From Apodospora peruviana (taxonomy: Eukaryota > Ascomycota > Sordariomycetes > Sordariales > Lasiosphaeriaceae), in NCBI GenBank assembly GCA_033439685.1, contig JAUEDM010000003.1:526001-590000 (forward strand): a stretch of DNA of 64,000 nucleotides. The letters are read 5' to 3'. How positions within the stretch are numbered: position 1 is the first letter of the stretch; the number at the start of each line of letters is the position of its first letter. The notes under the pieces are model-generated. The model did no database searches, had not been told where the DNA came from, and was given only the letters and a program-made list of their open reading frames with translations. The position numbers and the translations under genes were made by a program. Below are positions 9,497 to 21,200 of the stretch, in pieces.

Positions 9497-12465
9497 ATGG
9501 ACCCGCTGAGTATCGTCATATCGGCGGGCTCTCTAGCCGGCTTGAGCTTGAAGGTTGGCGCTGTCGATGGCCGTGAGTGTTGGGCCTCATGCTAACTTGA
9601 GCAATCGCAGATCGGAGCCATCCTTCATGAATTCGTTGACGGGGTCTCCAACATCAACGACCATCTTGCCGATCTTAAACGAGAACTTGACGGCCTCAGT
9701 CGTGTTCTATCTGCTATTGAGTCATGCGAGCGTGGTCCGTTGGCAGGGCTGACCGAACGCAAGATTGATGGGCTAGATTCGCTCGTCACAAGTCTGAGCG
9801 TCTCTATGGCCGACTGCCGTGAGACACTGGAGAAACTCGAGGCCCAATTCACCGAATTGACCAACAAGAAAGGCTTTCTTGGCTGGGCAGGCCGACCTGG
9901 TCGTCAAATACGACTTAATCTCCAGGCGAAAAACAATACCATGTTTCGCCAACTGATCCACTCCCACACGCAGGACATGCATCTTGCTATGGGATTCATC
10001 AACCTGTGAGTCTCCACGGCCCTCTCTGTAACTAGACTAGACGGTTTGTTAACAATCAAACAAGATGCCTGCAATATCGTGGCAATGCTTCTGTGGACAA
10101 GGTGTTGCAAGCTCTGCACGACCTGGAATCCAAGATTGGTAGTCTCGCCATAAAGGGGCCACAACAAGGAAGCAAGAACCGCGTCAAGTTGCAAGCTACC
10201 GCCCAAGACTTTTACTCCAACATGAGCGACATCGTCGAAGGATCTGTGGCAGGTGACCGCGACTACAACCCAAGTCTCGACGGCTTTCCGCTTGGCGACC
10301 GAGGCAAGCAGAAGATACAAGACTGGATTCCACCGCCGCCATCCGTTGCACCTGAGAGGCATTCTTTGGACAGCGATGACGAGCTCGACGTTGAACTGGC
10401 CAAAAAGTTTGAGGAGCTAGCCTTGTCCAGCTTCAAATCGGGCGACTACGGCAAAGCCGTGGAGTTCTTTTTCAAGATCCTGCCGGCGGACCAAGAGTAC
10501 ATCTATTCCGACGCATCGTTCATGTTGGCATTTTGCCAAGCGTCATTGGGCAAGTGGGATCTCATCGGCCCCGTCTTGTCAGCGACCTTGGAGAGACCTG
10601 CGCTTCAGCCGACCAACCCATTATTCGGCCACCTCCTCCACGGCATGGCTTTGCATCAAATTATGCTCGGACAGAACGACGATGCATTTATATACTGTCG
10701 TAAAGCTATGAAGGCGAAGGCGAAGCTCCCTGCCGGCAGGACGAATGAGTCCTATGCGAAATCTTTGCAACTTCTTGCCTTTCTGTATGAGCAGAAGGGT
10801 GACTCCGCAAGCAGGGAGGCCTGCCGGGAGCTGTTACCGGCAGATATGATGCTTGAAGATCATAGGGACTTCCGCTCGAGGTCAGACTATATGAAGTGGG
10901 CAGCCGACTTCGAAAAGAGGGATACGCCTCCGTTTCCGGTCGAACAACCAATGCCGACACCAGCGAAGTCGCCGGGGGATGTCCCTGACTCGATGCCAAT
11001 TTCGTCCCCCAGACCTCCATCATTGGGACTTTCTCCGCCAAAGGAAGTGATCACGATTATTCTTGGCATAGATGAGCCCTGCGGCTTCTACATTGGGTTC
11101 GCTTCATCCATAATGATGCCTGACGTTGACCGGAAGACTGGAATTCATTCTGGTCCCCAGCCTTTCAATAACTGGCCAGCAACATACAAAGACAATACCG
11201 ATGGCTATTATCTCAAGGGATCTATTAAATACAACCCCCACGGTAAAGTCATGGCCCTTGGTGACTCGGCAGAGCCCGATATGGCCAAAGATGACGGCAA
11301 CGCCAACGGGGTGATTGACCTCCGCGACTGGAACGAGAAGTTGTTGGGGAAGGTTGTCTGGCCGGGAAAAACATTTGAGGCCGTGCTTGCAGATTTTTAC
11401 CTTCCTATCCTTACAACAATAAGGCGATTCCTGATCAAGAAGAACAAAATTGACCGAAACAAATATATCATACAGTGGGAGGTTGTTCTTGCGATGAGGA
11501 GCTGGGACGACTCGAACGAGTTACGCTCAATCCTGGCAGAGCTCTTCAGCGACATGAAGCTGAATCTTTTCAGCAGTCTTCCAGCTCCCAGAGTTTGCTT
11601 TATCGACGAAGAGACAGCCAAGATGATTGGTAAATACTACAGCCTCGGAAAACAGAATCTTCTCAGGTCCGGAGAGATAACCGAAGACCAGAGACATGTT
11701 TGGGTGAGCCTGGACGGAGTCAAGAGTTGTTTAATTAAGAGGGACTGGCCTCTGCAGTTGGAACTGGTGGGCTCTACCCAGAAGTATGTTCCTTAACTTC
11801 CCCTTGATAGTCTGTCCTACCTGCTGATTAAAAGTTGCAAACGGGCTCAGGCTACCCATGAAACTTGTTCCAAACAAGATGGCACCACTGGAGTGGGTGG
11901 GAACAGCTTTTGACAGCCTTGCTGCCTCTGAGGCTCGACGTGCGGCGGTCCTTTTTCAACCTCAAAGACTCGACGAGAGAAACCTGCGCAACCTCAAGGA
12001 CAGATATCTTGGCAGGCTCGCACAAGATCACAAGATACTCCTTGACGAGCAAGGTAACTCCAGTGACAGGACCTACGAGCTCAACTACTTTGGGAGGACA
12101 CATAAAGTCACATTCACAGCTGCAGAAATTGATAACTGCCTAGAACCGGTATTGGACCAGGTAGTAGAAGAGCTGTATAGGCTTGTAATGGGTAGCTTCG
12201 ACGCAGCCCCAACGGTGAGAGGCTTTTCCAAAATACTACACACGAAGCTGCAAACGGCTGACTTCTCTAACCAATGAAGCATATATTCATGGAACCATTG
12301 AGAAACTCCATGCGGCCATGGCTCTTCCCAGAGACTGTGCGCCTCCTGTCCCAGCAATCAGAACTTTCCTACACCAAAATCCTAACACCGCACACGAGTC
12401 CCGAGGATACCAGCTGTGGTGCGGTTTTCTGGAGGACAAGTCAGCTTGAAGCCGGGGAGTACTAG
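9497..12465 (+). CDS. HeLo-like / TPR / degenerate Hsp70-like fusion protein
   Basis: Five exons, 9497..9553, 9611..10005, 10065..11783, 11851..12214 and 12280..12465, give 906 residues; every junction keeps frame. Residues 1 to about 190 (MDPLSIVISAGSLAGL, HEFVDGVSNINDHLADL) match the fungal N-terminal domain of STAND proteins, a HeLo-like fold. Residues about 255-400 are TPR-like helices (FEELALSSFKSGDYGKAVEF, LLAFLYEQKGD). From about 479 the order of segments follows an Hsp70/actin-type fold: LGIDEPCGF where Hsp70 has GIDxGTT, then WPG, a late VWVSLDG in place of DxGGGT, and near the end ILTPHTSPEDTSCGAVFW. The phosphate-binding Gly-Thr-Thr is lost, so ATPase activity is doubtful. The last intron (12215..12279) has a GTGAGA donor and CTAAC branch point; without it the protein would stop at 12277. 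First intron uses a GTTGGC donor. Confidence 0.75.
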
Positions 12466-13786
12466 ACAGCCAAAAAAAAAAAGAAGAAAATAAAAGAGAG
12501 TGGCGTGGGCCCGCGGGGTGACTCCTCGGGCACGAACTGAACCATAACCCACATTCACGGCCGCAAGGATGCTGAGATATATTTCTCGGCCACACGAGGT
12601 GTGGATTTCTTGGACGAGTTTAGCATTGTACGACATGCCCTAAAATTCTGTGGTTTCCTGAGGTTTCACACACATCCTACCCCGAACTGAAAGGTGGAAG
12701 GGTTCTTGGCCATTACTCAGGTAGAAATAGGTGTATCTCAGAAGTGATGTGGTTCTCACATTGTTCCCTTCCACCTTCCCGGACAACTGCCTCGGCTGTC
12801 ACATCATGCGGTCACCACGCCGGTACGTGTGTTAAACAATGTCATCTGACCAATTGCCGCAGTTTCTTCCTTCAGACGACACGGCTGGCAGTCGACCGGA
12901 TCCCGTCCCGGGACCCATCACCGATCTCTGTCGTCTCAACACCGCCTCGCCAGCTCGATCTCTGAATTGCACACGGCTCGATTCTCGGGTCGCATACGTG
13001 CGGCTTCGGCAGTTGGTCTGGTCAAAAGCCGCGGTCTCGCCAGCCATTTGGAATAACCCTGATCCGGGATTTCATCCCACCATCCGATTCCTTGGGATGC
13101 GAATGGCCGTCGGCCCCGTATGGTGACAGTTATAAACAACTTCACCAAGAAAATAGAATCGTCGAAGATCCTACTACCAAGGCGTCCAAATTAAGAATCC
13201 GAGACTGATGGATGAGGGTTAAGATCTTTCCACCATACGTAGCTAACTTCCGCATGACGTACATGTAAGTCGTGGGCGAAGGCACGACAGGAAAGCTCAC
13301 GTCAAATCGACCAAATAGAGAACAAACGGACGCGTCCCGTGGTGGACCTTCTACTCTGATCCATGTCCCGAGCGTCGGAAACCGGTCAGCCTCTTGATGG
13401 ATCACGCCGATCCACAGTTCGGATGACGGTGGGGCGATGGGTGTAGTTTCCTCGTCTGGCAGAAACGGAAGTCACCGAGTCGAGGGCATTCTTTCCTCCC
13501 ATGGTCTTCCGGAGCAACTGCCTGGTGGGCTCTCGCCTGCCCTTTCCGGTCAATCAATATGAATTGGGATGCCCAAGTTTCGATCCAATTCTCGCCGTGA
13601 GCCATAATTTATAAAGGGGCCCTCTCTCGTTGCTTCTCTTCTTGTCCTCCTCTTCCTGAACGTCTTTCCACGTGCTCATTTCCACCATCAACCATCAGTC
13701 GCTGAGCTTGGTCACAAACCCGTCACTTTCACAATCAGCACGTACTTTTCTTGCCGTCGCAACTGTCGGTCGTCCAGGCCGTAACC
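12466..13786. other. Intergenic region
   Basis: No supported gene; the short frames at 12839-13148 lack family-like sequence. An A-rich run follows the upstream gene at 12471-12500, consistent with its 3' end. The 3' part is the promoter of the secreted-protein gene, with a TATA-like ttataaagg at about 13608-13616. Confidence 0.55.
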
Positions 13787-14546
13787 ATGCTTAGCATCGC
13801 CAGCTTCTTCATGGTCTTCTTGGCCGTTCTGGTGATTTCTGCCCCATTCTCCAAGTCGAGGCTCAGAGGGAAGTTTATTAACCAACCAATCCCTTCTTCC
13901 ACAGGTCCTCGGCCTTGAGGCGCCCCTCCCGGGCTATGCCGTTGAGGAGATTACCTGGGAGGTCCAGGCTTTTGCCGACGGCACCATGGTCAACGTTACT
14001 GGTACCATTGAGCAGGTCTACGACAAGCTGGTCAAGATCAATCCCGACTTCCTCAACACCGTTGCCAACATCACCGACACCGTCACCGAGCTCAGAGTCG
14101 CTGGTACGGAACACCTCGACCCTGGCGTGTCGTGCGGCCCGAACGGTCACCGCGAATGGGATCGATGCTATCCGAAGCCCATTGCCGATGGAATCAAATA
14201 CCTGCGTGGTGTACCTGGCAGCCCTGCCAACGGTCCTGGACCCGGCGCCTGCGGACGAGTCAGCTGCAGCTGGAAGAGCGCCATCTGGTGGTGCAACGAC
14301 AACGATCACACGTACACTCTGAACTCGTTCGGCGACATTGCCAATTGTGCTGCGGGGATCCTCGAACATTGCTCATATGTGGAGAAAAACTGGGAATATG
14401 TTATCGGTATGAACTTTGTAAGTCGCCAAAAACCCTTTTTCCTGTGGGCTCTAAGTTGGATGTGGGACAGGAAATGCTGACAGATTGACACGTAGATGCC
14501 GAACAACTGGAACTGTATCGTGCGCTTCGACTCGGACGACTGCTAA
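13787..14546 (+). CDS. Small secreted cysteine-containing protein
   Basis: Three exons, 13787..13831, 13905..14417 and 14496..14546, encode 202 residues. The N-terminus MLSIASFFMVFLAVLVLGLEA is a clear signal peptide; the first intron (13832..13904) cuts inside it, as is common. The conserved block YLRGVPGSPANGPGPG followed by ACGRVSCSWKSAIWWCNDN identifies a widespread family of ascomycete small secreted proteins of unknown function, some listed as effector candidates. Two N-glycosylation sequons lie early (NVT, NIT). The last exon, MPNNWNCIVRFDSDDC, is the usual C-terminus. The protein is likely extracellular and stabilised by disulfides. I cannot assign a biochemical activity. Confidence 0.88.
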
Positions 14547-16157
14547 AGTTCACGTACCGATGGCTACCAGATTGGTTCTTTCTAGTCGGCCATTTTGCGG
14601 GCAGGAGGTCCAGAAGTAACATGATAGAGGGATTTAGAGGAAACGGAATGTGATGAAGACTCAATCAAGGAAACAGTAGACCAATATAGGGGACAGTTTT
14701 GCTCACATCACATGATAATCAATCATCTCTCTCTTCCCCGAATATGATGATCATATATTTATGATGTTTCTGACGGCATGCCAACAATAATAAGCACAGA
14801 TCAATCTGCAAACGGCCAAGGGACAAGACAAGCAAGACTGACTTGCATCATGGCTTGCAAGTGTTCTGGCGACTCTTGGTAGCGGTGGTGGCAGAACAAG
14901 CCCCTGGAGCATGGCCATGTCCCGAACACCTTACACACCCGCCGCGGAAGACCTCCATTCATGTTACACAATCAGAGTAACACAAAGGTGGGGGGATCAT
15001 TCCTCCTTGTTGCAGTGCCTTCGGGAGATGCGGGTTAACCAAATTGGCCTGTGCGTTTTCTTGCCCAACTATCGGCCAAGTGTAAGCACCTTGAATCGCT
15101 GGAGACAAGTACTGCAAGTCATCACCTTAGACAGACCGTCAAGTCCCACGGTATCTGCTGATCAATTCTACCACACCGACCTTGTGGTGCCTACCGATAT
15201 TACGGACGGTGAGAATCCTGCTGTTACATGTTCAGATACGCGACGACTCAGGGTCTAACATCAAGACTGATTAGTTGCATCTTGTCTGATTTATCTCTAG
15301 TAATCCTGTTGATAATTTCACCGCTTCTCAGTGCGCATACTCGTTTCCCGCTAAGCAGCCACGCAATATCGAAATTCAAAGCCGACGATCAACTGAACAC
15401 GCCCACCCGTACCTTATCCTCTCTACTTGTTTACTTCAACGTCACTCGATCGAAGTAATGGCCCAGTCCACGACCTTTGGTGCACGGGTCCAGCACAGAG
15501 TCAAGTTCGCAGTTATGTTTTGCGCGGCAATGTGCACTTGCGGCCTCATACCCGGGGGCGCGCCGCTGGAGACCAAAGACTGGTATAATGAGGTGAACCG
15601 CAACGGGTTTTGGAAGGGACTTTTCAGAATATAGGGATGGTGGGACTTTAATGATGGGATTTGGGATCCTCGTGTGGTCGAGGACTGCCAGCGGAGAGTC
15701 ACCACGACTTTACCATTTCTGAGTTCGGTAATGTTAGAGAGGAATTTATCAAGGGCACTTTCTCTCAGGTTATGGTGACTATCATTCCATGTGGCAACTT
15801 GAAGATCCGTCGCCGTTGTCACCGCTAGATAGTCCGCTAGATAGTCTAACGAAAACCACTAGAAAAAAGTACCCTTCATAAATGCGGTCAGCCCTTGACC
15901 ATGACAAGTTGAATAAAGCAGCACTACGCAACAGCCGAGGCAAATAAACACAAGTTATTCCAGCCAAGCTTGCTCATCACTAGTCTCGATTGCGTGACTA
16001 GAGTATAGACCTCGTAGACAGTATTCTCCGGAAATTTCCCCGAACATACTACCGCACAGCTTGTATAAGGGATACATCCCACAACACCTCGTTGCATCAT
16101 GATGTTCACCCAAAGCCTACCACATCCATACACATATTCTTACTTACTCAGTCCATC
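14547..16157. other. Intergenic region
   Basis: No supported gene between the two small secreted protein genes. Open frames at 14911-15258 and 15442-15822 (minus) have no domain-like features. Confidence 0.55.
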
Positions 16158-16739
16158 ATGATCACCAACCGGCACTTCGCCGCTCTCCTCCCTCTGCTTC
16201 AGCTCGTCTCAGGCTCAGTGACATGCCTTAAGATCGGAACCACAGCCACAGCCACCTGGAAGACAGACGCCGGACTAACCTGCAAATGGACGGGCGTCGT
16301 CGGGTCAAATTTCGGATATAATTCCATCGGCTCCGAGTACGTAGATCAGGATCTTCTCTTGACCGACGACTCTCCTTCCAGCCCACCCCAGCTGATATTT
16401 ATTGGCGTTAGCTACTCCTGCAATGGTCGTTGCGGCGCGGGATGCACAGGAACCGCGGTTGGGAACGTCTACACACAAGACTGTTTCTCCCACGACATCT
16501 GCTCTTACTTCAACAGAGCTACCGGTGGATCGAGGTGAGTGGTCATATCCTTCAGGGCTTGTTGGTCCATTACAAGACTAACAGTAGGATTTCGGTTGCA
16601 TGGGGTTAGCGATGTGAACTGCGGAAACGCGTACGATGCAGCTGTGGACGACACAGCTCTCGGGGCCATCTACGGATGTGGGCAGACGAACCCCAGCATC
16701 GCGGCCTCAGTGCCCACGACTTATCCGGCATGTTCATAG
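16158..16739 (+). CDS. Small secreted protein, conserved GCTGTAVGNVYTQDCFSHD family
   Basis: Two exons, 16158..16534 and 16610..16739, with a 75-bp intron, give 168 residues. The ATG at 16158 opens a signal peptide (HFAALLPLLQLVSGSVT); an in-frame upstream ATG at 16092 would bury it, so 16158 is preferred. The core GCTGTAVGNVYTQDCFSHD, then CSYFNRATGGS and, across the splice, DVNCGNAYDAAVDD, is a motif set I recognise from many fungal secreted proteins annotated only as uncharacterised. Its arrangement of Cys, His and Asp around CFSHDIC resembles the active region of fungal secreted phospholipase A2, so a lipase-like role is possible but not established here. Confidence 0.85.
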
Positions 16740-17007
16740 CCATACTTATCTCACAGATACGGAGTTTCTCTTTGACAAATGCTGTGTCATGATAGAGAGA
16801 GAAGAGAGAATTAATTTACTCCTTTGCTATATGCCATGTAGTTGCACATGCACCCATTTCCATCCATCCCCACCTGTTGCGTACAAATAGATACCATTCC
16901 CCTTAAAGCCATGATTCTGTCGATAGTGTAAAGCCAATTCAACTACCCACGTTTCCTGTACAATCATTTCTGGTCGCCGTCTAATATTGGTATTTTTTGT
17001 AATTTCT

Positions 17008-18248
17008 CTACATGCACGCAGCGCCGTCAATGCCAATCACCTTGCCATTGACCCACTCGCCATCCTGAGACGCAAGGAAGCAGACGACGCGAGCGATATC
17101 AATGGGCAGGCCGACACGGTGGAGTGGGGACCAGGTGGCGGCATACTCATCTACGCCATCATCGTCGAGGTTGGCACCGTTGGGAATGTACTCTCTGCAG
17201 ACCTGGTGATACATGTCGGTCTTGATGCCGCCAGGAGCGACCGCGTTGACAGTGATCTTCTTGTCACCGAAATCTATCGACAGTGTCAGAAAATATCTGC
17301 TCGACTCAAGCAAATGGGGGGCTGAAAAATCATACCTATCGCCATGCATCTGACAAAGGTCTCGATGGTACCCTTGCTCCCAGAGTAGACGGCATGCTTG
17401 GGGACACCCTTGGCCTGGCCAGTGATGGATCCCATGAGGATCAGGCGGCCACCAACCTCGAGGTGCTTGTATGCCTCGCGGGCGACGAAGAACTGGCCTC
17501 GTGTGTTGATGTTGAAGACGCGGTCGAACTCCTCGGGGGTGACATCCTTGACGTGGCCGAAGGAGACGACACCGCTGTTGGAGCAGACGATGTTGAGCTT
17601 GCCGAACTTCTTGACCGCCTCATCGAACATGCGCACAATCTGGTCGACGTCGGAAACGTTGGCCTTGATGGATGCGGCGTCGGAGCCGTTCTTCTTGATC
17701 AGGTTGACGACCTCCTGCGCTGCCTCGTCGCTGTTGGCATAGTTGACGATGACCTTGGCGCCGCGACGTCCAAGCTCAAGGGCCATCTCCCTGCCGATAC
17801 CACGGCCTGGTAAAGTTAGCCATGGCGGACCCAAAAAAAAAAAAAAAAAGGAGACAATGTTCCGTCGCAACGGGTGCGTTGATTTGTTGATGTTGGACCA
17901 GCGGGATGTGTTGCAAACAAGGGAAGTGGGGTGTGGGGTGTGGGGTGTGGGGCACCGGCGGGCTGGGCGCCCGCCGGACATTGAGTTGGGGTAAAAAGTA
18001 CCGGCCGGCGGCACGGACGGGCTCCCGGTTAAGGGGTAGGATGAAAGCATTATGAATGCAATGCATATGCGAACCCCCATGAAGCGGCTGGCAATCCAGT
18101 TGGGTAGATTGTGATGTGTTGTTGGAAGATACGTACCGGCACCAGTGACGAGCGCAACCTTGCCCTCGAGCGAAGCAGACGCCAGGCCGAGAGGGCCCGG
18201 GATTTGGGAGAAGCGTCCCGGGGTGTTGCTGGAGGTAAGACCGGGCAT
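17008..18248 (-). CDS. Tetrahydroxynaphthalene-reductase-like short-chain dehydrogenase
   Basis: Three exons, 18137..18248, 17336..17806 and 17008..17273, give 282 residues, the usual length of the family. The cofactor motif TGAGRGIG is split by the first intron. The catalytic set is present: Ser in GSITGQAKG and YSGSK. Long stretches such as SNSGVVSFGHVKDVTPEEF and APGGIKTDMYH are near those of fungal 1,3,6,8-tetrahydroxynaphthalene reductases, which use NADPH to reduce naphthols toward scytalone in DHN-melanin synthesis; related ketoreductases act in other polyketide pathways. No polyketide synthase or dehydratase lies in the window. The first intron is 330 bp, several times longer than all others here. 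An in-frame Met at 18437 would add 63 Ser/Thr/Pro-rich residues; a TATA box near 18464-18470 makes that stretch more likely 5' leader. Confidence 0.92.
17833..17849. repeat. A17 homopolymer in intron
   Basis: Seventeen A on the plus strand, inside the 330-bp intron of the minus-strand reductase gene, where the transcript would read U17 about 25 nt before the acceptor, and so could serve as a polypyrimidine tract. Confidence 0.9.
17928..17952 (+). repeat. Perfect (GGGGTGT)3GGGG tract
   Basis: Four runs of four G (17928-31, 17935-38, 17942-45, 17949-52), each separated by TGT, a textbook G-quadruplex pattern. It lies in the reductase intron on the template strand. Confidence 0.92.
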
Positions 18249-21200
18249 GTTTGCGGTGGTGCTGGTGGGTTGTTTGGGGTGTTTGGTGGTTGTTGCTTGC
18301 GATGTGGTCTTGGGCAAGGTAGTGCCTGAGGAGGTGGTCGAAGGCACAGGTGGTTTGGTCTCTGATGTCTCTGGGGAGGGGCGGGAGGTAGGAGTGAAGT
18401 GAGACACGAGACGGCGGAAGATATCAGTCAATCTCATTCGATGGCAGCGGCAGGGCGCGAGGCTTATATAATCGGGACGGGTATCTTGGTGGAAACTTGG
18501 GTTGTTGTTCTTCAGATGTTCGAGATGCCACCGCGGAAAGACCGGACGGGCCTTATATAAGATTCGAAGCCGTTCATGATGGGACGCCCGAATGCCGGCT
18601 ATTTTGGCGCGGCATGGGTCCAAGGGTGTCTGGATGTCTGGGTGTTTGTGGGTGGTCTCGCAATTCGCTGTTGGACGATCTCATCCCGGCTGTCGGACCA
18701 TGTTGGAGGAATGCCGGGCTGTTTGGGCGTTTGCGTTGCTTTACGGACGGACATTGTGCGACGGGGCGGCGCCGAGAGAGCTGCTTGCGGTGTTGGTCGT
18801 GCTGCTGCTTGCTGCCGCAATTTGCAGAACCCGACGGCAAAAGTTGTCCAAAGGCTGGTACAGCAAATGGGAAGGGCTAGCTCAAAGTTGACCACGAAAA
18901 GCAATCCAATTCCCTGGGAAAAGAGCCGGGCTGCAATTAACTTGGGCAGAGTGCAAATGAAAGAACGCGTCTCAAGTGTCGCAGACTCGTAGTTCGCAGA
19001 CTCGTAGTTGCATGTCCCGGCGTCTGACTCTGGCTGTTGCCAAGCAGCCGGTGCCAAGCCACTGCACTGTCACTGTGCCTGCCGAGACACAGCAGCAAAC
19101 CCCATTCAGTCCGGTGCACAACTCAACAAAAGCAAAGCAGCTACGACCGTCGACTCATCAGCCTCCGGACCTGGACCTCCCCTCCCCCCGCCTGGTCGGA
19201 TGCCATGTGCTCGCCACATCACCCTCCCTTGTCTGGATCTGCCCGGCTCTAGCTGTAGATCCGGCCCGACAAATTTGGTCCAATCGAAAAATAGGGTTCG
19301 GTTCCCAAATTGGAAACCTGGCGTCTTCCCGCGGAGCCTTCTGTCGGACTACCACACTCGTCCTCCTCTCGCTGGCTGTCCTGGAGGCTGGGCTTCGCGC
19401 TGGCTCGCCTTTACGTCGCTAAGCGACGAAACAGCGAACTGCTGCTGTTGAAACTCCGATCCTGGAATGTCCCGCAAAAGCATCATCTGAGTCAAACTAT
19501 CCTTGGCATCTCCCTCGTTCACAGCTTGCTCCTGACTATAGCCCTATCCAGAAGACGGATAGCGGTTCTTTATCATCGCTAGCAGGACTAGTTGCTCAGC
19601 TTTCCTGCCGAATATTCCCCGTGCCTGTTGCATATGGATATACGGTGCCGTGAAGCCAAAAGCAGAGAGTGATTGTTTTGCCTGGTATTGGATTAAGACC
19701 CTAAGACTCTTTTGTACGGCGCCCAGGGTCTGATAAAGACCAATATCTGCAACCACGGGAAGCCACAGCAGCACGGAACGGGGATAAGGGGTTCTTCCTG
19801 CTCTCGCTGCTGAAAAGTAACAAGACGAGCTTCTGCATCAGTGTTGAATCTGCGTTGTGAGTGACGGCCGGCATCCCGCAGTTCCTGCAGGTCCAGCTAC
19901 GCTCAGACGAAACGCTGTCGTCCAAAGATCCCACATGGGCTTACGATCATGCCACCATCATAAGCCGTCCCGAAACTTGGGGAAGGCCCAGGCCTCTGGA
20001 ACTGCCGCATATTTCCGTCGATATGTTTTGGGATCTAGCTTCAAGCCAGTTCGTCCGTTTACGACCAGCATCAGCGGCTTGTGATTGTCGATCGTCGAAA
20101 CAGTCTCACCTTCGATCATTACTTGCATACTGCGGTGAAAGAGCTACGTACTTCCCCCGAATTAGTTCTCCGCAGGTACCACTTGTGTTGACATAGAGGT
20201 CATCCCATGATATTACTCTGATGATGACTTCAACAGCGGCTTTACCTTCAACAACGACAAAATTGGCGATCAATATTGCAATATGAAATTGGCTGCCCAG
20301 AACAGATGTAGACGGGAATCAATGTCGTCAAACAGGGTCCAGAAGCCCATCACGATGATGAAGTTGGGACTCTATCTATTCCTGACACCCCAGTATCATA
20401 TAAACACCAACATCACAGCTCCGACACATCAATTGAATTGGCCTCGTCCTGACTAAAGACAGCAGATATCCACACAGTAGGCGACAGAGGGCAAAGGTCT
20501 CGATAAGATCCTAAACCAAAGAGTCGCACGCCACTCCGATATGTTTGTCGGGAAGACCGCCGGAATGGCATCAAAACCTAAAAGTTATCCCAACCCCGTT
20601 GCCGGCAGGCCTTCGCTTATCGGGAAGAAATCCAGATCAGACTTTGTCGGCGTCGGTCAAATACTTCGGTCAGCCAACCAAAACTCTGCATATATGCAAG
20701 CTACGGCGCAGCAACCTCCCCATCAATCGCACCAGGCGGCCCAGACTCGGACATCCGGCCACGGGAAGGGAGATCCCCGCAACGTTCGACCAACCACACC
20801 GAATTCATCTTATATGCCATTACACTGTAGATGCCATGGCCAGCTATTCGAAACGGCGGGTCGTGTAGATAAAGTCTCCCTTGGCCCCCGGGTGCAGCCT
20901 CCCTTGCGCCGCAGACCCGCGTACCTTTCTCTCTTACAATTGGCCACCAGCCACTACCATTTGTCTTGTTCTCCTCCAGTTCAAGACTTCATGTATCGTG
21001 TCATTCTAAGCACTGCACCGTATCTACCCGTCCTCACGCACAAAACCGCCAAGTGCCCACTTGATAATGCGAAGTTCATGTGCTAGCTGACGTCCTTTGT
21101 GTTCTTTGAGATCAGAGTAATGCACTATGCACTCGCTGTGATAGTACTCGCTGTGATAGACCAATCAGGAGCTAGCCATGCACCCCATATTGAAGATTTG

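Noticed and set aside
12279..12449. Alternative last exon reading AYIHGTIEKLHAAM at the end of the HeLo-like gene
   Set aside because: The phase-0 splice with GTGAGA donor and CTAAC branch leads to the other frame, whose ILTPHTSPEDTSCGAVFW fits an Hsp70-like end.
13915..14322. 135-codon frame overlapping the small secreted protein
   Set aside because: The overlapping frame, with signal peptide, conserved block and splice sites, explains the locus better.
20541..21086. 181-codon open frame
   Set aside because: Overlapped by another open frame of similar quality, without homology-like motifs, signal peptide or splice context.
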